A stretch of 64,000 bases of DNA from Rhizophagus clarus (GCA_015698045.1 BLAL01000068.1:186001-250000); one strand, 5' to 3'; counted from the first letter of the stretch, positions 1 through 13,051 are shown. Notes: generated by a model not told the origin, from the letters alone. Made by a program: numbers and translations.

Positions 1-596
1 ATGATTTTCATACAGGAAATATATTATTTGATTCTCCTTTAATGGAACAATATGTTAACAGAACATATATTTCAGATATGGGATTATGTAGAAGAATTGG
101 CGAAAACAACCAAAATAATATTTATGGTGTTATGCCTTATGTAGCTCCTGAAGTACTAAGAGGAAGACCTTATACTCAAGCATCAGATATCTATAGTTTT
201 GGTATGATGATGTATTTTGTGGCAACTGGAAGACAGCCTTTTGATAATTGTGCGCATGATCATATTTTAGCATTAGATATATGCAAGGGAACTAGACCTG
301 AATTAAAAGAGCAAGAAGCACCAAAAAGCTATATTAACTTAATGAGGAAATGTTGGAATTCAAATCCCCATAATAGACCTAATGTAACTAAGTTATATCA
401 ATCACTATGGTCAATTAACATAAATGATTCAGAAATTGAAAGAGCAGAGAACTATAGGAATCTACATCTTACTTCTTTAATGGAAAGTAGACAAACAGCC
501 ACTCATCCTCAAGCTATTTATACATCTCGATTACTTAACCCTTTTACAAAAGATCTTCAAAATTCAGAATGCTTAGACTGCGCAATCTTAGATTAG
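1..596 (+). CDS. TKL-type protein kinase, C-lobe exon (5' end outside window)
   Basis: The window opens inside the terminal exon of a kinase gene; the frame starts at base 3 and ends at a TAG at 594-596. The first codons give DFHTGN, the catalytic loop with the HRD-type Asp and the Asn kept. Next come the DFG equivalent (SDMGL), the activation segment ending in APE (MPYVAPEVL), the alpha-F region DIYSFGMMMYFV and the alpha-H/I stretch with CWNSNPHNRPN. From about base 42 the protein matches the last exon of the gene at 13052-20533 except for one residue, while the 13 bases before differ at five positions. The N-lobe lies upstream and cannot be seen. Kinase fold and TKL style are clear; substrate is unknown. 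Confidence 0.9.
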   Translation, partial: DFHTGNILFDSPLMEQYVNRTYISDMGLCRRIGENNQNNIYGVMPYVAPEVLRGRPYTQASDIYSFGMMMYFVATGRQPFDNCAHDHILALDICKGTRPELKEQEAPKSYINLMRKCWNSNPHNRPNVTKLYQSLWSININDSEIERAENYRNLHLTSLMESRQTATHPQAIYTSRLLNPFTKDLQNSECLDCAILD

Positions 597-881
597 ATAT
601 GAATGAAGCATATTATTAATGATTTTTACAAATTTAATTTTTTTAATTAAAGGGATATATTATATGTATTTAGAAATTTCTTTTAGTAAATATTAGTTTT
701 TGTTCAACATTGATTATAATAGAGTATTGTAAATGTATGTTTCAATTTATATAAATAAAGTCAATCTGTAATTGGGGCAAACTTACATATATATAATATA
801 TATTATTAAATTAAAGAAAATGAAAGAATGATAATTGTCCTTATCTACTGTGAATGCTAAAATAAAAGTTGATCATATATA
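597..881. other. 3' flank of the first kinase gene
   Basis: AT-rich non-coding sequence. The bases just after the stop (atatgaatgaagcat) recur after the stop codons of the two other kinase genes. No further gene is seen. Confidence 0.6.
702..780 (+). terminator. Conserved kinase 3' block with poly(A)-signal-like AATAAA
   Basis: About 80 bases starting with caacattgattataat and containing ataaataaag are repeated downstream of all three kinase genes (here, near 20675 and near 26293). The AATAAA and the fixed distance from the stop suggest a 3' UTR/polyadenylation region, inherited with the duplicated gene. Cleavage site not determinable by eye. Confidence 0.5.
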
Positions 882-1540
882 AGGGATGGAACTGGATTAG
901 AAAACTCAATCCGGAATTTGGTTCAGTATCAAACTCAATCCGGATATGATATTCGGAAGAAAATCTGGGTTGTCATTTTCAATCGAATTTAATTTAAAAC
1001 CAGATCTAAAATTCGGATGCATATCTAAATTATAAATTTCAAACCAAATATTTATAATCTAACAAACTTGTTAAAACATTAAAATAATCTTAATATATTT
1101 ATAATCGTACCATTAACTTAAATACAATTTACGCGTTTTACGTAACCAGGTTCATATATTGGGCGTGCAGGACTATATATAAAAAGAGAAATCCACGAAT
1201 ATGATGCAATGCATCGTTTTTAAGCTGTACAACATATGTAGATTATGAAAATATTATGAGGAGAATCAAGTCTGATGCTTTCAATATTACTTAATATTGC
1301 TTAATCGAATATAAATTCGAATTAATAGCAGCCTTGAATTTATTATTTAATAATCCGAATTGATAAATTCAATCGATCCGGATTTGAATATTAATCTGGA
1401 TTTATAATCAAAATTCTAAGTCCGGTAAGATTGTAGGTCTGGTTAAATTATTTTAAAACCAGAATTACCAGAATTTATTCAACAGTTTACTTGGTTTCAA
1501 GTATCCAATCCGGAATTTATGAACGTGGTTCCATCCCCCT
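882..1540. mobile_element. MITE-like element with gggatggaac inverted ends
   Basis: The left end reads agggatggaac and the right end is its near inverse, gttccatccccct. Both subterminal regions carry repeated CCGGAAT/CCGGAT words in both orientations (for example near 910, 940, 1375, 1425, 1510). There is no open frame, so a non-autonomous DNA transposon is likely. The ends resemble those of the two hAT-like elements at 26684 and 30495. I could not find a convincing target duplication, so the boundaries are uncertain. Confidence 0.5.
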
Positions 1541-2399
1541 AAATTACCGATATAAACATATTAAAAAATGTTTACTTTGGATCTCGTGATGCAGAAGTAA
1601 AATACTGTAAATGGATAAATCTCTTTTTAAGCGAATAATTTTATGGCTACTAGGCGGAAAAGTTATGTTGAGTTCGATCATAAGGCTTAGGACAGTGTAT
1701 TATTTCATACAAGTTGTCTTATGGCATAGAATTTAAAAAAGTTCTAAAGACTTTATTTAAATTAGACGCGTTTGATTAATGTTAGTTTCACTTGGGTTAT
1801 CTGTTATTATTCAAATTTTTTTTTTTTGTTATTATTATATTAATACATATGTGTGTGTTGGATTTATAGATGCCGCCATAAAGCTTTTTTATGATTAGAA
1901 AAATCTAATTGGTCTAGGTAAAAAATGTTAAAAAGGAGTAGAACGATTTTCAAAAAAAAAAATGATTTTCTTTATGAACATTTAAATGACCAAAAAGATG
2001 CAACTATTTAAAGATTACGTATTAATACTACGAGCATGAATCATTGAAAATTATAGGAGAATAAGAGAAGAAAGAGTTGTAATAAACGATGAAAGCAAGC
2101 AGTTCAAACAAGTTTTAAAAATATTAAAATTCAGTAACTGAATTAATAAATGAATTACACTTGAAAAGATCTCAGTAGGCATATGATATTTTTAGAAATT
2201 AGAAAAAGTGATTTATTTTGTGGATAAAGTAATTAATGTAAATTATGAATTATTTTCTTTTTAAAAATAAATAATTTTCTTTAATTCACAATAAGTAATT
2301 TAATTTTTTAACGACTTTTAAACTTTGATAATTACATGATTTACGCAGAATTTTTTAGTGCCCTTGAGGTAATAAAGAATAGTCCAGTGACATAGACGG
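1541..2399. other. Gene-free AT-rich stretch
   Basis: No open frame, repeat or RNA gene that I can support. Confidence 0.5.
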
Positions 2400-2543
2400 C
2401 AAAGAGAACGTAAAATCTACGTAGAATGACTAAGTTTGAGGCAATCTAACCATATTAAAAAATTGTATATATCAGCCATATAAATGACCATTTATCACGA
2501 ATAAAATTTTATTTAAAAAAATACTTTTAAGCCGTTTATAACA
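2400..2543 (+). promoter_or_regulatory. Relic kinase-gene upstream block
   Basis: This block (aaaatctacg..., gcaatctaaccat, then catataaatg) matches the sequence upstream of the kinase gene at 21740 and, in part, 10745-10790. The order of the words and their distance to the following ATG are kept. It is read as the promoter/5' leader carried along when the kinase gene was duplicated. Confidence 0.45.
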
Positions 2544-2785
2544 ATGACACTTTTTCAGAAACGTGTGGATTGTTTAGAAAATAAATTCACAAATTGGACT
2601 AGTGAAAATGAAGAATTGAAGTTCATTCAAGCAATTAAATACGATGATGATATAATATTTAAATGAATATCATACAAATCAATTTTATGATATTAAAGTG
2701 ATGAATAAAAATAGGTTTATGACTGTATATTCAGTTGCTGCAGAGAAAGAACTGGTTTTCGAACAACGCATATAAAATACTAAGT
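2544..2785 (+). pseudogene. Relic first exon of the N-lobe-array kinase family
   Basis: An ATG frame starting MTLFQKRVDCLENKFTNWTS aligns with exon 1 of the gene at 21740 (MTSFQERVDCLKYLKSNSTN). The frame runs through the DDDIIF motif and then stops (TGA) where the family has the EW of FEWIPYNQF. Recognisable words continue to about 2785 (SYKSIL for PYNQFY, then the equivalents of TVYSV and NTKYM) but are broken by stops and small indels. No second exon follows. A dead remnant of a further family member, lying between the kinase fragment at the window start and the intact arrays. Confidence 0.65.
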
Positions 2786-5009
2786 ATATGACGTGGTTTT
2801 CCTTATTTTATTTACTAGGGTCCGATGTTTTTCTATTAATAATGTTTGTAATCAAGAGATTATATTGTCGTGATAGATATTGTTTGCAAGGGAAGGCTTC
2901 TATCGGTTGGCACATTTTCCACAGTTGCATAAAATACGTATACTTGATTTAGCCAAAATGATATTCCAAAATCCTTAATTCCTAAAATTCATATATCCTG
3001 AATTAGTTTCACCCAAGTCCTAGACTAATCCCTTATATACCTTTTCTAGTGATTAATTTCTACTATGCTAATTATCGACCTAATAAACTTACTAGTTTGA
3101 TGTTATTGCGGACCAACACAATATTGCCACAAAATGAAATTATACATCTAAAAATTGAAACATTCGTATATAAACCATGTCACTATTCTACAACGTAAAA
3201 GTCTTTTTCATTACTGTCAATGTAACGTTGATCAGACGATACTTAATTTGTATAATGTTTCACTTCTACGAGAGTCACATGATAATCATGATATGTACTG
3301 CTGTATAACGAGTTTTTTTCGTTGATGAAAGTAAAGTGAAGGAACATATGGTTTGTAAGAATTATTTTAATAAGCTTGGCCAAGCCACTTCGAGCATGAA
3401 GCAATATTTGAAGTAGAATTTTTTGTGGTTTCCGGAATTCCGGTACCTTTATTTTGGTTTAATTATACATAGTAAAAAATTAGCACATAATAAGTTTCAT
3501 TTTTAATTATAATACTTACTTTCAAATCTCCTTTGAATAATAATTCTCGAACCAACATTTGAACAATATTTTTTTTTTTACTGGTTTTACTGAAAAATAT
3601 AAGAAAAAATATAAGAAATATATACATATCTTTTTATTTCTAAATACATCAACATGATTAATTTGATTAATTTATTACTCATTAACAGTTAAATTTAAAT
3701 TAACGATTTTCTGTGGTACGATTGACCAATCAGTGTGGCCTTTATGATGTGGTGGTAAATCTTACCAGTAAGGAGACTGTGACCTTGGGGCTTAGGGTCA
3801 CGGTGTCGTAGTTGGGAATTTTTGAATATTGTACCATATAGAACATGTGATAACTGACAAGATTATAATTATTGTCCGGAGCTTTAGCGAAGGACTATTT
3901 CCAGGACTGAATAAGGCCCCTGAATACGAAGATATCACATTAAGATAACTGTTTCGTACACTTTGGGAATAATTTCTCTAAGTAACATAAGTGTAACCAT
4001 GTACACTTTGACCATTTTGATACTAGTAAACATAGCTAGTAGATATCACATCAATTATCACGACGAGGTTCCAATCATCACATTCAGGGGCCGTGACTGA
4101 ATTAGCAAATTTTGTTTTCTCCCCGTTTTTTTCCGACAATTTTATTTTCTTTTTTATCTAATAATGTGTATCACGATTATATATTATGCTGCTTATATGC
4201 CCCTATAATACACTACCTATTGCTAATACCTAATGAATAAATTTTTATAGGGTCGATTATCTTCAGCGCAATATACATTTTTGTAGGACGAGTGCAGTAT
4301 TATTTTTTTCCTTTTACTAGTAAGTAGCCAATGACACGGCATGCTAACTATCTGTTCTAATTACTACTGTATAACATCTTTTATATTTTCAAAATCAGGT
4401 CATTGACCTATAATTTGGGAATCAGTAAAATAGGGCTTTGGCCACTTGATTTTCTTATTCAATTAAGTCACGTTTAATATCATTTTTTTTATGTAGAAAA
4501 GAATGAGCAGTTATAATCAAGTATGTAGTCATGTAATCATGTATGAAGTGTACATAAAAATGATATTATGATTTGAAAGCAAAAGGGTATGGCGGGTTGA
4601 TATCAATAAGCGAGTACACAGATGTGATATAATGTGTGAACGTGTATAATGATGTAGACATCAATAATTGGAGTAATCATGTGATTTGTTATCATATACG
4701 GGGACAAAAATTTGTTTATAAAGCGTCCACTTTCTAACTACTAATAAAATTGGCTTAAACTACTTGTGAGCATGTATGCTGTCTTAAAGAAGTGCTGTCA
4801 TATTTAGCTTGATAAAAATCAAGTAAATTTTTAATGCTCGTTCCTAGACTTACTGCGCCTTATACAATAATTTGTGTAACAAAAATAATGATCGTTATAC
4901 GCAAACGTGATTTTTATTAAATTTCAACTTCCTGGAGGAATCAAAAATCAAAAATATAATAATAAAAACAAATATGCATGTATAGTTATTGAAATGAAAA
5001 TTTTAATTT
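2786..5009. other. Gene-free stretch before the P450 gene
   Basis: No supportable gene. A short inverted pair (ggcccctgaat near 3916, attcaggggcc near 4081) is visible but is too short to define an element. Confidence 0.45.
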
Positions 5010-6719
5010 TTAATTTCTTGGTTTAATTTCTATTAATAATTCAGTGCAAAAAGTTATAGTACTTGACAAGGTTTTTAAAGGAGCATCCTTATTTACTAAA
5101 TCAATTTCATACTTTCTAAATAATAAAGTCATTAAACAAACTAATTCAATTATTGCCAACTTTCTTCCAGGACAGACTCTTAATCCTCCACCAAATGTAA
5201 TAAATGAATTTTTCTTTGATTCAGAACCTTCATTCAACCATCTATCAGGATTAAAGATTTCTGGATCTTCCCAGTATTCATCACTATGATGAATAGCATC
5301 AATACCAATACGAATATGTGTATTAGCTGGCCATTGGTAACCTGCTAATTCTTCTGGTCTTTCAAGAACTCTTGTAAGCGTAATTACGATTGAAAAAATG
5401 CGAGATACTTCTTTTACAATAGCTTCACAGTATTTTAAATTAGGAATATCATTTTCAGTAATTGGACGTGATTTATCATCCTTGAAAGTTCTATCGATTT
5501 CATCCAACAATTTCTTTTTAACATCTGGATTACGTGCAACATAATAGATAATATATGAAATTGTATTCGCTGTCTATTAAAAAAAAAAAAAAAAAAGGAA
5601 TAAAATGTTAAAAATGATATTCAAATTAAAATATGTTTTTATTCAAAAATTTATACTCACAGTATCAGTTCCGGCAGCTATTCCGTCAAATATAATACTA
5701 CGAATTTCAAGATCGGTCATAGGTCTCATAGCTTTATCAATAACATTTTTATCATAATTAACATCACGAGGTGTATTCGCAATAATTACAGATGTCAACA
5801 TATCATTTGATAAAGGTTGATCTAAAGGAGTATTTTCAATTTCTTGTCTACGTCTCTTAATAATTGTATCAAATTTTTGATTTAAATATTGTAAATTTTG
5901 TTTCATATCATCAGATTTCTTCTTAAAGTAAGGAAAATAATGTCGTAAAAATGGAGATACTAATTGAAACATTGAAAAACCCATGGCATGTTTACGAATT
6001 GCATGAACGAATTTTACAGTTTCATCAATTAAAGCAGATGGACGTTCAGCTTTTTCATTATCACTAAGTTCATTAAAATAACCAGCCATTGTATAAGATC
6101 TTTCACCAGTTAATAAACAAATAATCACATCATTTGTAAATAGATTAGACCACGAGGAAAAATCGAATACATTTTTATTATCTCTAATATATAATCTATT
6201 CCAATAACTTTCCAATTCATCAAAAAGTTTACTTGTCCAATAAGTAGTTTCATGAACAAATTTTGGTGATAAAATAGCCTGTGTAAAAAAATGACGATTA
6301 TATCTCCAAGATTGAAATTCTTGATTTAATACTAATCCTTTTCCCATAATTCCTAATTCATGGTATCCTTTACCGTCAACTTCAGATAATTTCCTAATAA
6401 TTGGATTTTTCATTGAAGCTGATAAAAGTTTTTCAGTATATTCTATTCGATTTAGGACTATAACTCGTGTTTCAAAGTAAACCTCATACAAGTCACCATA
6501 TTTCTTATAATTAGAATTATAAAATGCTTTGACATTTCCATTGTGACCAATATATAATTGAGGTAAATTTCCAAAGTATGGGAATGGGAATGGACCAGGT
6601 AAAGGATTGATACGATTAAAATATTTAAAATAATAATAGGTCACATAAAATATTAATGTGATCACTACCAACGAAAGGAAGTCAGAACTATCGAATAATT
6701 TGAATAATTTTGAAATCAT
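5010..6719 (-). CDS. Cytochrome P450 monooxygenase, membrane-anchored
   Basis: Two exons on the minus strand, 6719-5661 and 5573-5010, joined by a GTGAGT...TAG intron at phase 0, give about 540 residues, a normal P450 length. Seen in order: an N-terminal hydrophobic anchor (about residues 14-33), a proline-rich hinge NPLPGPFPFPYFGN, the I-helix AGTDTTANTISY built across the splice junction (about 349-360), the K-helix ExxR (EVSR, about 408-411), FNPDRW, and the heme loop FGGGLRVCPGRK with the ligand Cys near 487. These establish a complete, probably active heme-thiolate monooxygenase of the ER membrane. The substrate cannot be read from sequence. The ATG chosen sits directly before the anchor. 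Confidence 0.95.
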
Positions 6720-6784
6720 ATTTAGATAATAACTTAAATTTTAGTAATAAGTGAGAAAATTATTTTTTGGTATAGCGGATTAAA

Positions 6785-6805
6785 TGATATATTTATATTA
6801 AATTT
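6785..6805 (-). promoter_or_regulatory. TATA-like sequence upstream of the P450
   Basis: About 70 bases upstream of the P450 ATG the minus strand reads aatataaatatatca. A plausible core-promoter element, but such words are common in DNA this AT-rich. Confidence 0.25.
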
Positions 6806-8088
6806 TTTCTTTTTTCATGCACGGTAAAAAAAGAAAAAAATTTTCTCCGTTCCCAAAGTAAAATTTTGTTATTTGAGATTACCTGATTTCGCTTAAATTA
6901 AGTTACCGATTTTTTCAAAGATATGTAACCATGTCTTACAGGTAACGAATCAACGTAGAATTTTCCACAATTTAATGTAATAAACAATTTGTGCGACATG
7001 AAATTTCCATCAGGTAATTATAAATAAATACACGGTGTAATATGGCATGCGAGATATCTGTAAGATAATTTATTTTGTATTGGTTATCTCAATTCATTTT
7101 GCATAACTATAATTCCCAAAGGGTAAACAATTTTCCGATTTAATTGACTTTTTGATCGACAATTCATGTAGCGTTTTAAACTTTGAATTGATATTAATTT
7201 AGTAATAAAAATCACTATATTCTATTTATTTAAACTATCATAAAAATATATTTTTTTTTTTATTTTCTTAAAAAAAAAAAAAAATAAAAAAATTGTTATA
7301 TAACAGATAATGATTGTATGATTTAAAAAAAATAATAATGAAAAAAAAATGCCAAGATTTTTACCTTAATAAAATATGTAATCCGTTAATCAACATGTTC
7401 AACATGTGAACTTTTTTTTTTTTATTTATGATATAGTACAATAAAACAAATTATAAATAAAAAAATCAAACCCTAATTTAGTATGTTTTGGAATTATTTG
7501 GTCATGTGAAATAGATTTTGTCCACTGACCCGGTAAAAAATTTTATTAAATCGGGTTTTTTTTTTGTTATGGACAGATCTGTCCCATAATAAATTGCCGA
7601 TCATTTTGACATAATTTTAGCCAAGATGATCGGTAATTTTAATGCCATCACCAGGTTTTAGACTTTCATAGTAGAAAAAATATGTAACCGAATAGTTAGG
7701 ATATGACCATCCCAAAAATCATTAAGCTTCAGAAGAACCATTTTCTTAATAAGTTATTACTAACAATAATTTTTCGTTGATCGGTATGTTGCTAATACAA
7801 TTAAAGTTATATTGAGCTCCTGGCAAATTTTCACGCCAGCCAACAATTTTTATATCTAGATGACGTTTATTTAATTAATTATTTGTAGATGCTCCTTGAT
7901 TATCAAAAATATATTTTTATTCTTTAATAAGTAATTAATTTTTGATTATTCGTTGAATATTTGTAACTAAGTTCGCTGGCGGAAACCAAGATTTTAATGA
8001 TATTCAAAATATCATACTCATCTAATGAAATTACTCCTCCATAAATATATCTAAAATGAAAATATTTTGTAAGATTAATACGTAAGAT

Positions 8089-8122
<34 letters not shown>

Positions 8123-8639
8123 TAAATAAATAATTGTTTAAATTTTCGTATCTCAAAAGTCATTTGAAAAAATTTCAAGTAAAATATTTAGTAATTTAGA
8201 TATGTATCAGAATTCTTTTTATTAACAGCAATTGATTATAATCATTTCAAATGATCGCTTTAAGATTTTTACGTAAGGGTTATATTACTTCAATAGTTAA
8301 TCATAAAATTCATATTATAAGCGACAAAGAAATGGATTGTCTTAAATTTGATGATCTGGAAGTCTATCTTGAATACACATGTATTTCGGACCAAAAACGC
8401 CAGACTCAAAGTTAATCACGTGATTTATTACGATAATCCATTCCATTAATTTTTTAGAATCAACGCCTGTTTCTCAATTTTTTTTTTTTTATTTTATATA
8501 TCCATAAAAGAAGATTTTTAATAAAATCAAAGTATCATACACATTTATTAAGTGATAAGCTGGCAAGGTTCTACTAACAATCTAATATAATTAAATTAAT
8601 TAGAGCTACGATATTAATTATGACGAATGATTGAAGAAA
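6806..8639. other. Gene-free AT-rich stretch
   Basis: No coding signal. Contains homopolymer runs including a T-run directly joined to an A-run at about 8088-8122 (see findings). Confidence 0.5.
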
Positions 8640-9380
8640 AAAAATTTAATTACGCATGTCATGTAGATATTGAACTATCATTTCGCTTCTTCATCGAAAT
8701 TGTCCATCTATCTTCTAATATAAGTAATTCGATTTTCTTCTGTCATTTCATGAAAATGTAGTACTCCTTTTTGTGATTTCATTTTCATCATATTCTCTTA
8801 TCTTCCTATCGTTTTCTTTTTTCTGTCGAGCGCATTACATTAACTATATCTTGATCTTCCTTTACTAATTTCTCTAAATTCTTCAATTACTTCAATTATT
8901 TTATTTTTATTTCTTCTGGTTCGTCTATCATAGTATCTACCCTGTACTTGTTAATTATGTCCACTTTCTTTAGGTGTTTGTGACTTTTTAATTTGTGTCA
9001 TAGGTTTGTTTGCTTCTTCTATAAGCTGACATGATTCTAATCTAGGCATTCCCTCCTGTATTGCACGGATATTAGGTTTCGTTTCTATATTATTATGAGT
9101 TCTGAAAAATAATTGTTTGCTTCTAGCTCTTTACATTCGAAGTATATTTCATCGATATTTAATCTATTATATCGTTTAAAGTTAAGTCATTTTTGCTCTC
9201 TATCTCGTCTTCTTTACTTTGTTGTATATATTTCATGTTGTTAACTCGTTTCTGCTTCGCTTCTTTTTCGTTCTTTACCATTAAGCAATGAACTTCGCAT
9301 GCTTTTTCCCCTGTTTCGCTGTTTAGGGATCTTTCTAACTCTCGGCCTGTTGCATTTACATCTTTAAAGTAAAGTATCAT
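8640..9380 (-). pseudogene. Possible degraded coding sequence, family unknown
   Basis: The minus strand has a 73-codon ATG frame (9380-9159) rich in charged residues. Beyond it are shorter frames in changing phase with coding-like composition (for example around 9060-8960), separated by stops. Base composition is less A/T-monotone than the flanks. This fits a decayed gene or transposon ORF, but no motif is recognisable, and chance frames cannot be excluded. Confidence 0.25.
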
Positions 9381-12300
9381 TTGTTATCATTATTATCTTT
9401 ATGAGTTCCGTTTGATATTTGAATTCGAACCTTTTAATCACGTTAATATTGGGAGTGACTTATTTTGCCATATGATATCAGTTCCTCCTAGTTAGTTAGT
9501 CGAATATATTACCAAATCATTATTCATTCTTATTAAAATATATGTGCAATTCGAGAAAATATTTATTTAACAAATGAACTGCGAATTTTATGATATTATC
9601 TTCGTATTAATAAGATCTATAATAAAGAACTTTGAATCAGAATATTACGATGCAATAACTAAGTAACGTATTGTCGTGCTCTCATGTCTTTTTTAATTGA
9701 TCGTATAAATGTTCAAAATAATAGCGTTGGAGGATACAATTGGTCAGATGAAATATTTTTAAATGCTTGTTTTTCGTGCCGATGGAACAGAGACTATTGG
9801 ACTGAACATGAAAAAATTAGATCTTTATCAATTTTATATATTTTATTAAAAAGACATTAATTTCCGATATGTGAAGAAGGAATTAGCTAGAAGAAATTGG
9901 TGATTATAGAATTTTTTTTTTTTTTTTTTAGAGGCAATAAACACGGTAATTCGCCTAAGTCCAAAAAACTAGGGCCATGCTCCCCATGCGTACCTTCAGG
10001 AACATGCACATGTTCACCCAAAACTTTAAAAATATATAATAAATACAATTCTTTAGAAATACATAGAGGGAAAAGAAAGTTCGTTCAAAAACCCTAAGTC
10101 TAGTGCTTATTACCGTTTATAAGAATTAATCGTTAGAATTAAATAAAGAGAGCAAAATATAAAAATGGAATAAATAACCTTACAAAAAAATTTAAAATTT
10201 GAAATACCAATCATATAGAAGCAAATTATTCAATATTCAATAAACGTAATATTTTTATTTTATATTTCTTTCTTTTTAAAAAAAAAAATGACACGCACGT
10301 ACTTTATTAAAAACTTTTTATATTCTTTTAGAAATAATAAATGTAGACACTTATCTTTGATACCTAATTAAAAAAAGAATAAATATAATTAGTATGCTCT
10401 GCAACCCATAATACTATTTTCATTTGTTTTTTAAATAAAGATATCAGTTTGAGTCCTAGTATTTAAAAAACAAAAATATTATTATTATTATCAATAGTGC
10501 CTATTTGATATATTAGTGAAGTTACAAATGGTATAATATGTATATTTAATCTTGAAAAAGTAATCGCTTGTCAAATTGTCAATTCAAATTCAATATTTGG
10601 AAATTTTTAGCTAGCTATACATTTCGGATCTGGGTTGTCCCAGAATTATTTTTTATTTTATTACTAACGAATTTGATAGGTGCAACTGCGGCAACTGTGG
10701 CAAATGGATCTACATCCGGGGTTGACCCTTGCAAGTTGCAACAGACGACACAGAGTACGTGAAATCTACGAAACAATCTAACCATAAAAAAATAATGAGG
10801 AAGAAATTATCAAGATTAAAATTTTTGATTTAATAAGTTAATTAAGTAATAAATTCAACCGAACACCTGTTTATAATAAAAGTTAATGGTTCATTATGTT
10901 AGAGTTAAGCGTGAAATTTATGTTAAATTCGACCATGCATCTTAATTTGAGTTTCTTATGGTATTTAAAATATATTGAATCTTATTATTTTTATTTATTA
11001 ATATTTACTTAAATATTAAATTAGCCTTTACTGTAACCACTACAAACATCTCTAATATTTCATTTCATTCTGATTGGATACAAATATTTATAATTTTTTT
11101 TTTTTCTAGTGGTATTTAGAACTTTCTTAAATAAATAATATTCTGATTTTTTTAATCATTAAGTTCCGGGATGCGTTAAATGACAATTAATAAGGTAATT
11201 TTACTATGAAAGATTTGATTACTAGGAGATGAAACCGTTTTAAGTCCTTTAAAGTTTGTTGTTGTACTACGTTACTTCTTCACGTGCTGGACGGACTTTT
11301 CCATAATAACTTGCGCAGTCCTTCGTTACACTTCGGAATTAATTGTTAATCAGAAAACCTATGTGTCATACTGTACGACAGTCATTGAATAATTAAATAG
11401 CTCTTTAAGTCTGCCAAAATAAATATTTATATAGTATTTATATAAATAAAGACGAAGTATGTTTAAATGAAAGGTAACCGAAACCGATGACTGCAGCTTT
11501 ACAATGATAATTATATATGGCTTGGTTGTTCGGTATTGAAAACTTGGTTCTGAAGGTTTTGTACATGCTCAGTATTGTAAACATTAATCAGACAGCGGAA
11601 TAACTAAGAATTAACTGGATTAAATAAAATTATTAATAAACTAAATTTTTTTTTTTTTTTAAAAAAAAAATATTTATGAATAAATAAATAGATTAACCAA
11701 AACAAAATAATGTTTAGTAAAGAAATTGATTTGATGTAAATTACATATGCCATTTTGAACTATAATGTAAGCAAAAGTAATTAAGTTTATAATATATCCC
11801 TTATATCACAAATTGGTTAATTTCAAGAAATTTATATCATATTATGGAAGATATTACAGTAAGTTTTTTAGATTCATACGTTAAATGATTTACTGCGCCA
11901 CTTACGTTCTTCACCTTGCGAGGTTGATGAATTGAAATAGTAAATTGTTTCGAAAAATCTACAATTTATTGGATGAAACATACAATCGGTGATGACCCTT
12001 AATATAATTTATAAATACTTTGTAATTTAAGTATGTGTCAAAATTCCATTATTCTTTTTTTTTTTTTTTTTTTTACTAGCACGCAAAATTCTTTATAAAT
12101 AGGGTGAACGATAATTATAATTTAAAACGACAATATGAACGTAAAATATCTTATTACCATAAGAAAATTTATTATAGCCAAATTTATTAGTATTTCAAGA
12201 ACGAAATTTTTCCTTGTTTATTAAAATTTTACGTGGTTTATTACAATGTTATTTTTATGGTCTTCTTTCTCAGTACATTATTATGTTATTTTTGAAGGAA

Positions 12301-12949
12301 AAATGCTTAACAAAAAAATATCAAGGTCAAAATTACCAAGATAAGTATGTCTACCTTGTAACATTCATAAATAAATATTTATTTCATTAAACGCCAAAAA
12401 AAAAAAAAAATAAATTTTTAGTTATTTGATTTATTCATTAATATTATCAATTAATTACTTATAATTACTTATACATGACGTAACCATAATCTTAGAAAGT
12501 AAAGATATTTTAAACTTTTTTAAATTTATTATACTTTTTTTTTTTTAAAAAAAAAAGTCATTTTATATAATTCTCAATATTATTTACATGTCAAAATGAA
12601 TCACAAGATTACATGAAATATTGGAGATGTTCGTAACTATATTGAAGGGCAAATAAATTGAGCATAAATATTTGTTAATCCTAATCTCTCGTAATTTCCA
12701 TTAAAAAAATCCTTTAACGAAACGTTTCTGGGTTTTCCTTTTTAGGCTGGTCTTCGGTTCCCCTGGATGTGATGATATATTGGTAAGTTTTTTCATTTTT
12801 TTTTTTTTATTTGTTTGTTTGATTCTATTTAACGAACGATGAAACGTGGAACCCCTGCAGTATGCAGTAGTAGTAGATAATTATTTACCGTACTATAATA
12901 ATACAAAAAGAACGGAATAACTAAATAATAAAATAGTTAGTTTATGTCG
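9381..12949. other. Gene-free stretch with one relic kinase-type upstream block
   Basis: No gene supported. At about 10745-10790 the words gtgaaatctacg and caatctaaccataaa match the upstream block of the kinase genes (2400, 21592) but no kinase exon follows, so another copy has probably been lost here. Two T-run/A-run junctions lie at 11646-11670 and 12535-12556. Confidence 0.45.
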
Positions 12950-13051
12950 TGTGTATTAGCTGTATCACATGCGCCATTTTGCATAAAGCTTTTCAATGAT
13001 TATATAAATATAGCTTGTCGCGAATAAGAAAATTTAAAAAATTATTTTATA
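12950..13051 (+). promoter_or_regulatory. Probable promoter/leader of the 15-module kinase gene
   Basis: catgcgcc, atgat and tatataaata (13001-13010) occur in the same order and similar spacing as upstream of the gene at 21740. The TATA-like word is about 40 bases from the ATG. Confidence 0.4.

Noticed and set aside
3721..3830. Possible tRNA-derived SINE or tRNA around gtggtaaatcttaccag
   Set aside because: No cloverleaf could be folded by eye, and A and B box words are not convincing.
3916..4091. Inverted pair ggcccctgaat / attcaggggcc as transposon ends
   Set aside because: The ends face outward (back to back), only 11 bases match and no duplication is seen.
9897..10762. Two short plus-strand frames (66 and 64 codons)
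   Set aside because: One begins in a poly-T run and the other needs a TTG start. Neither has a splice partner, and the second overlaps the relic upstream block at 10745.
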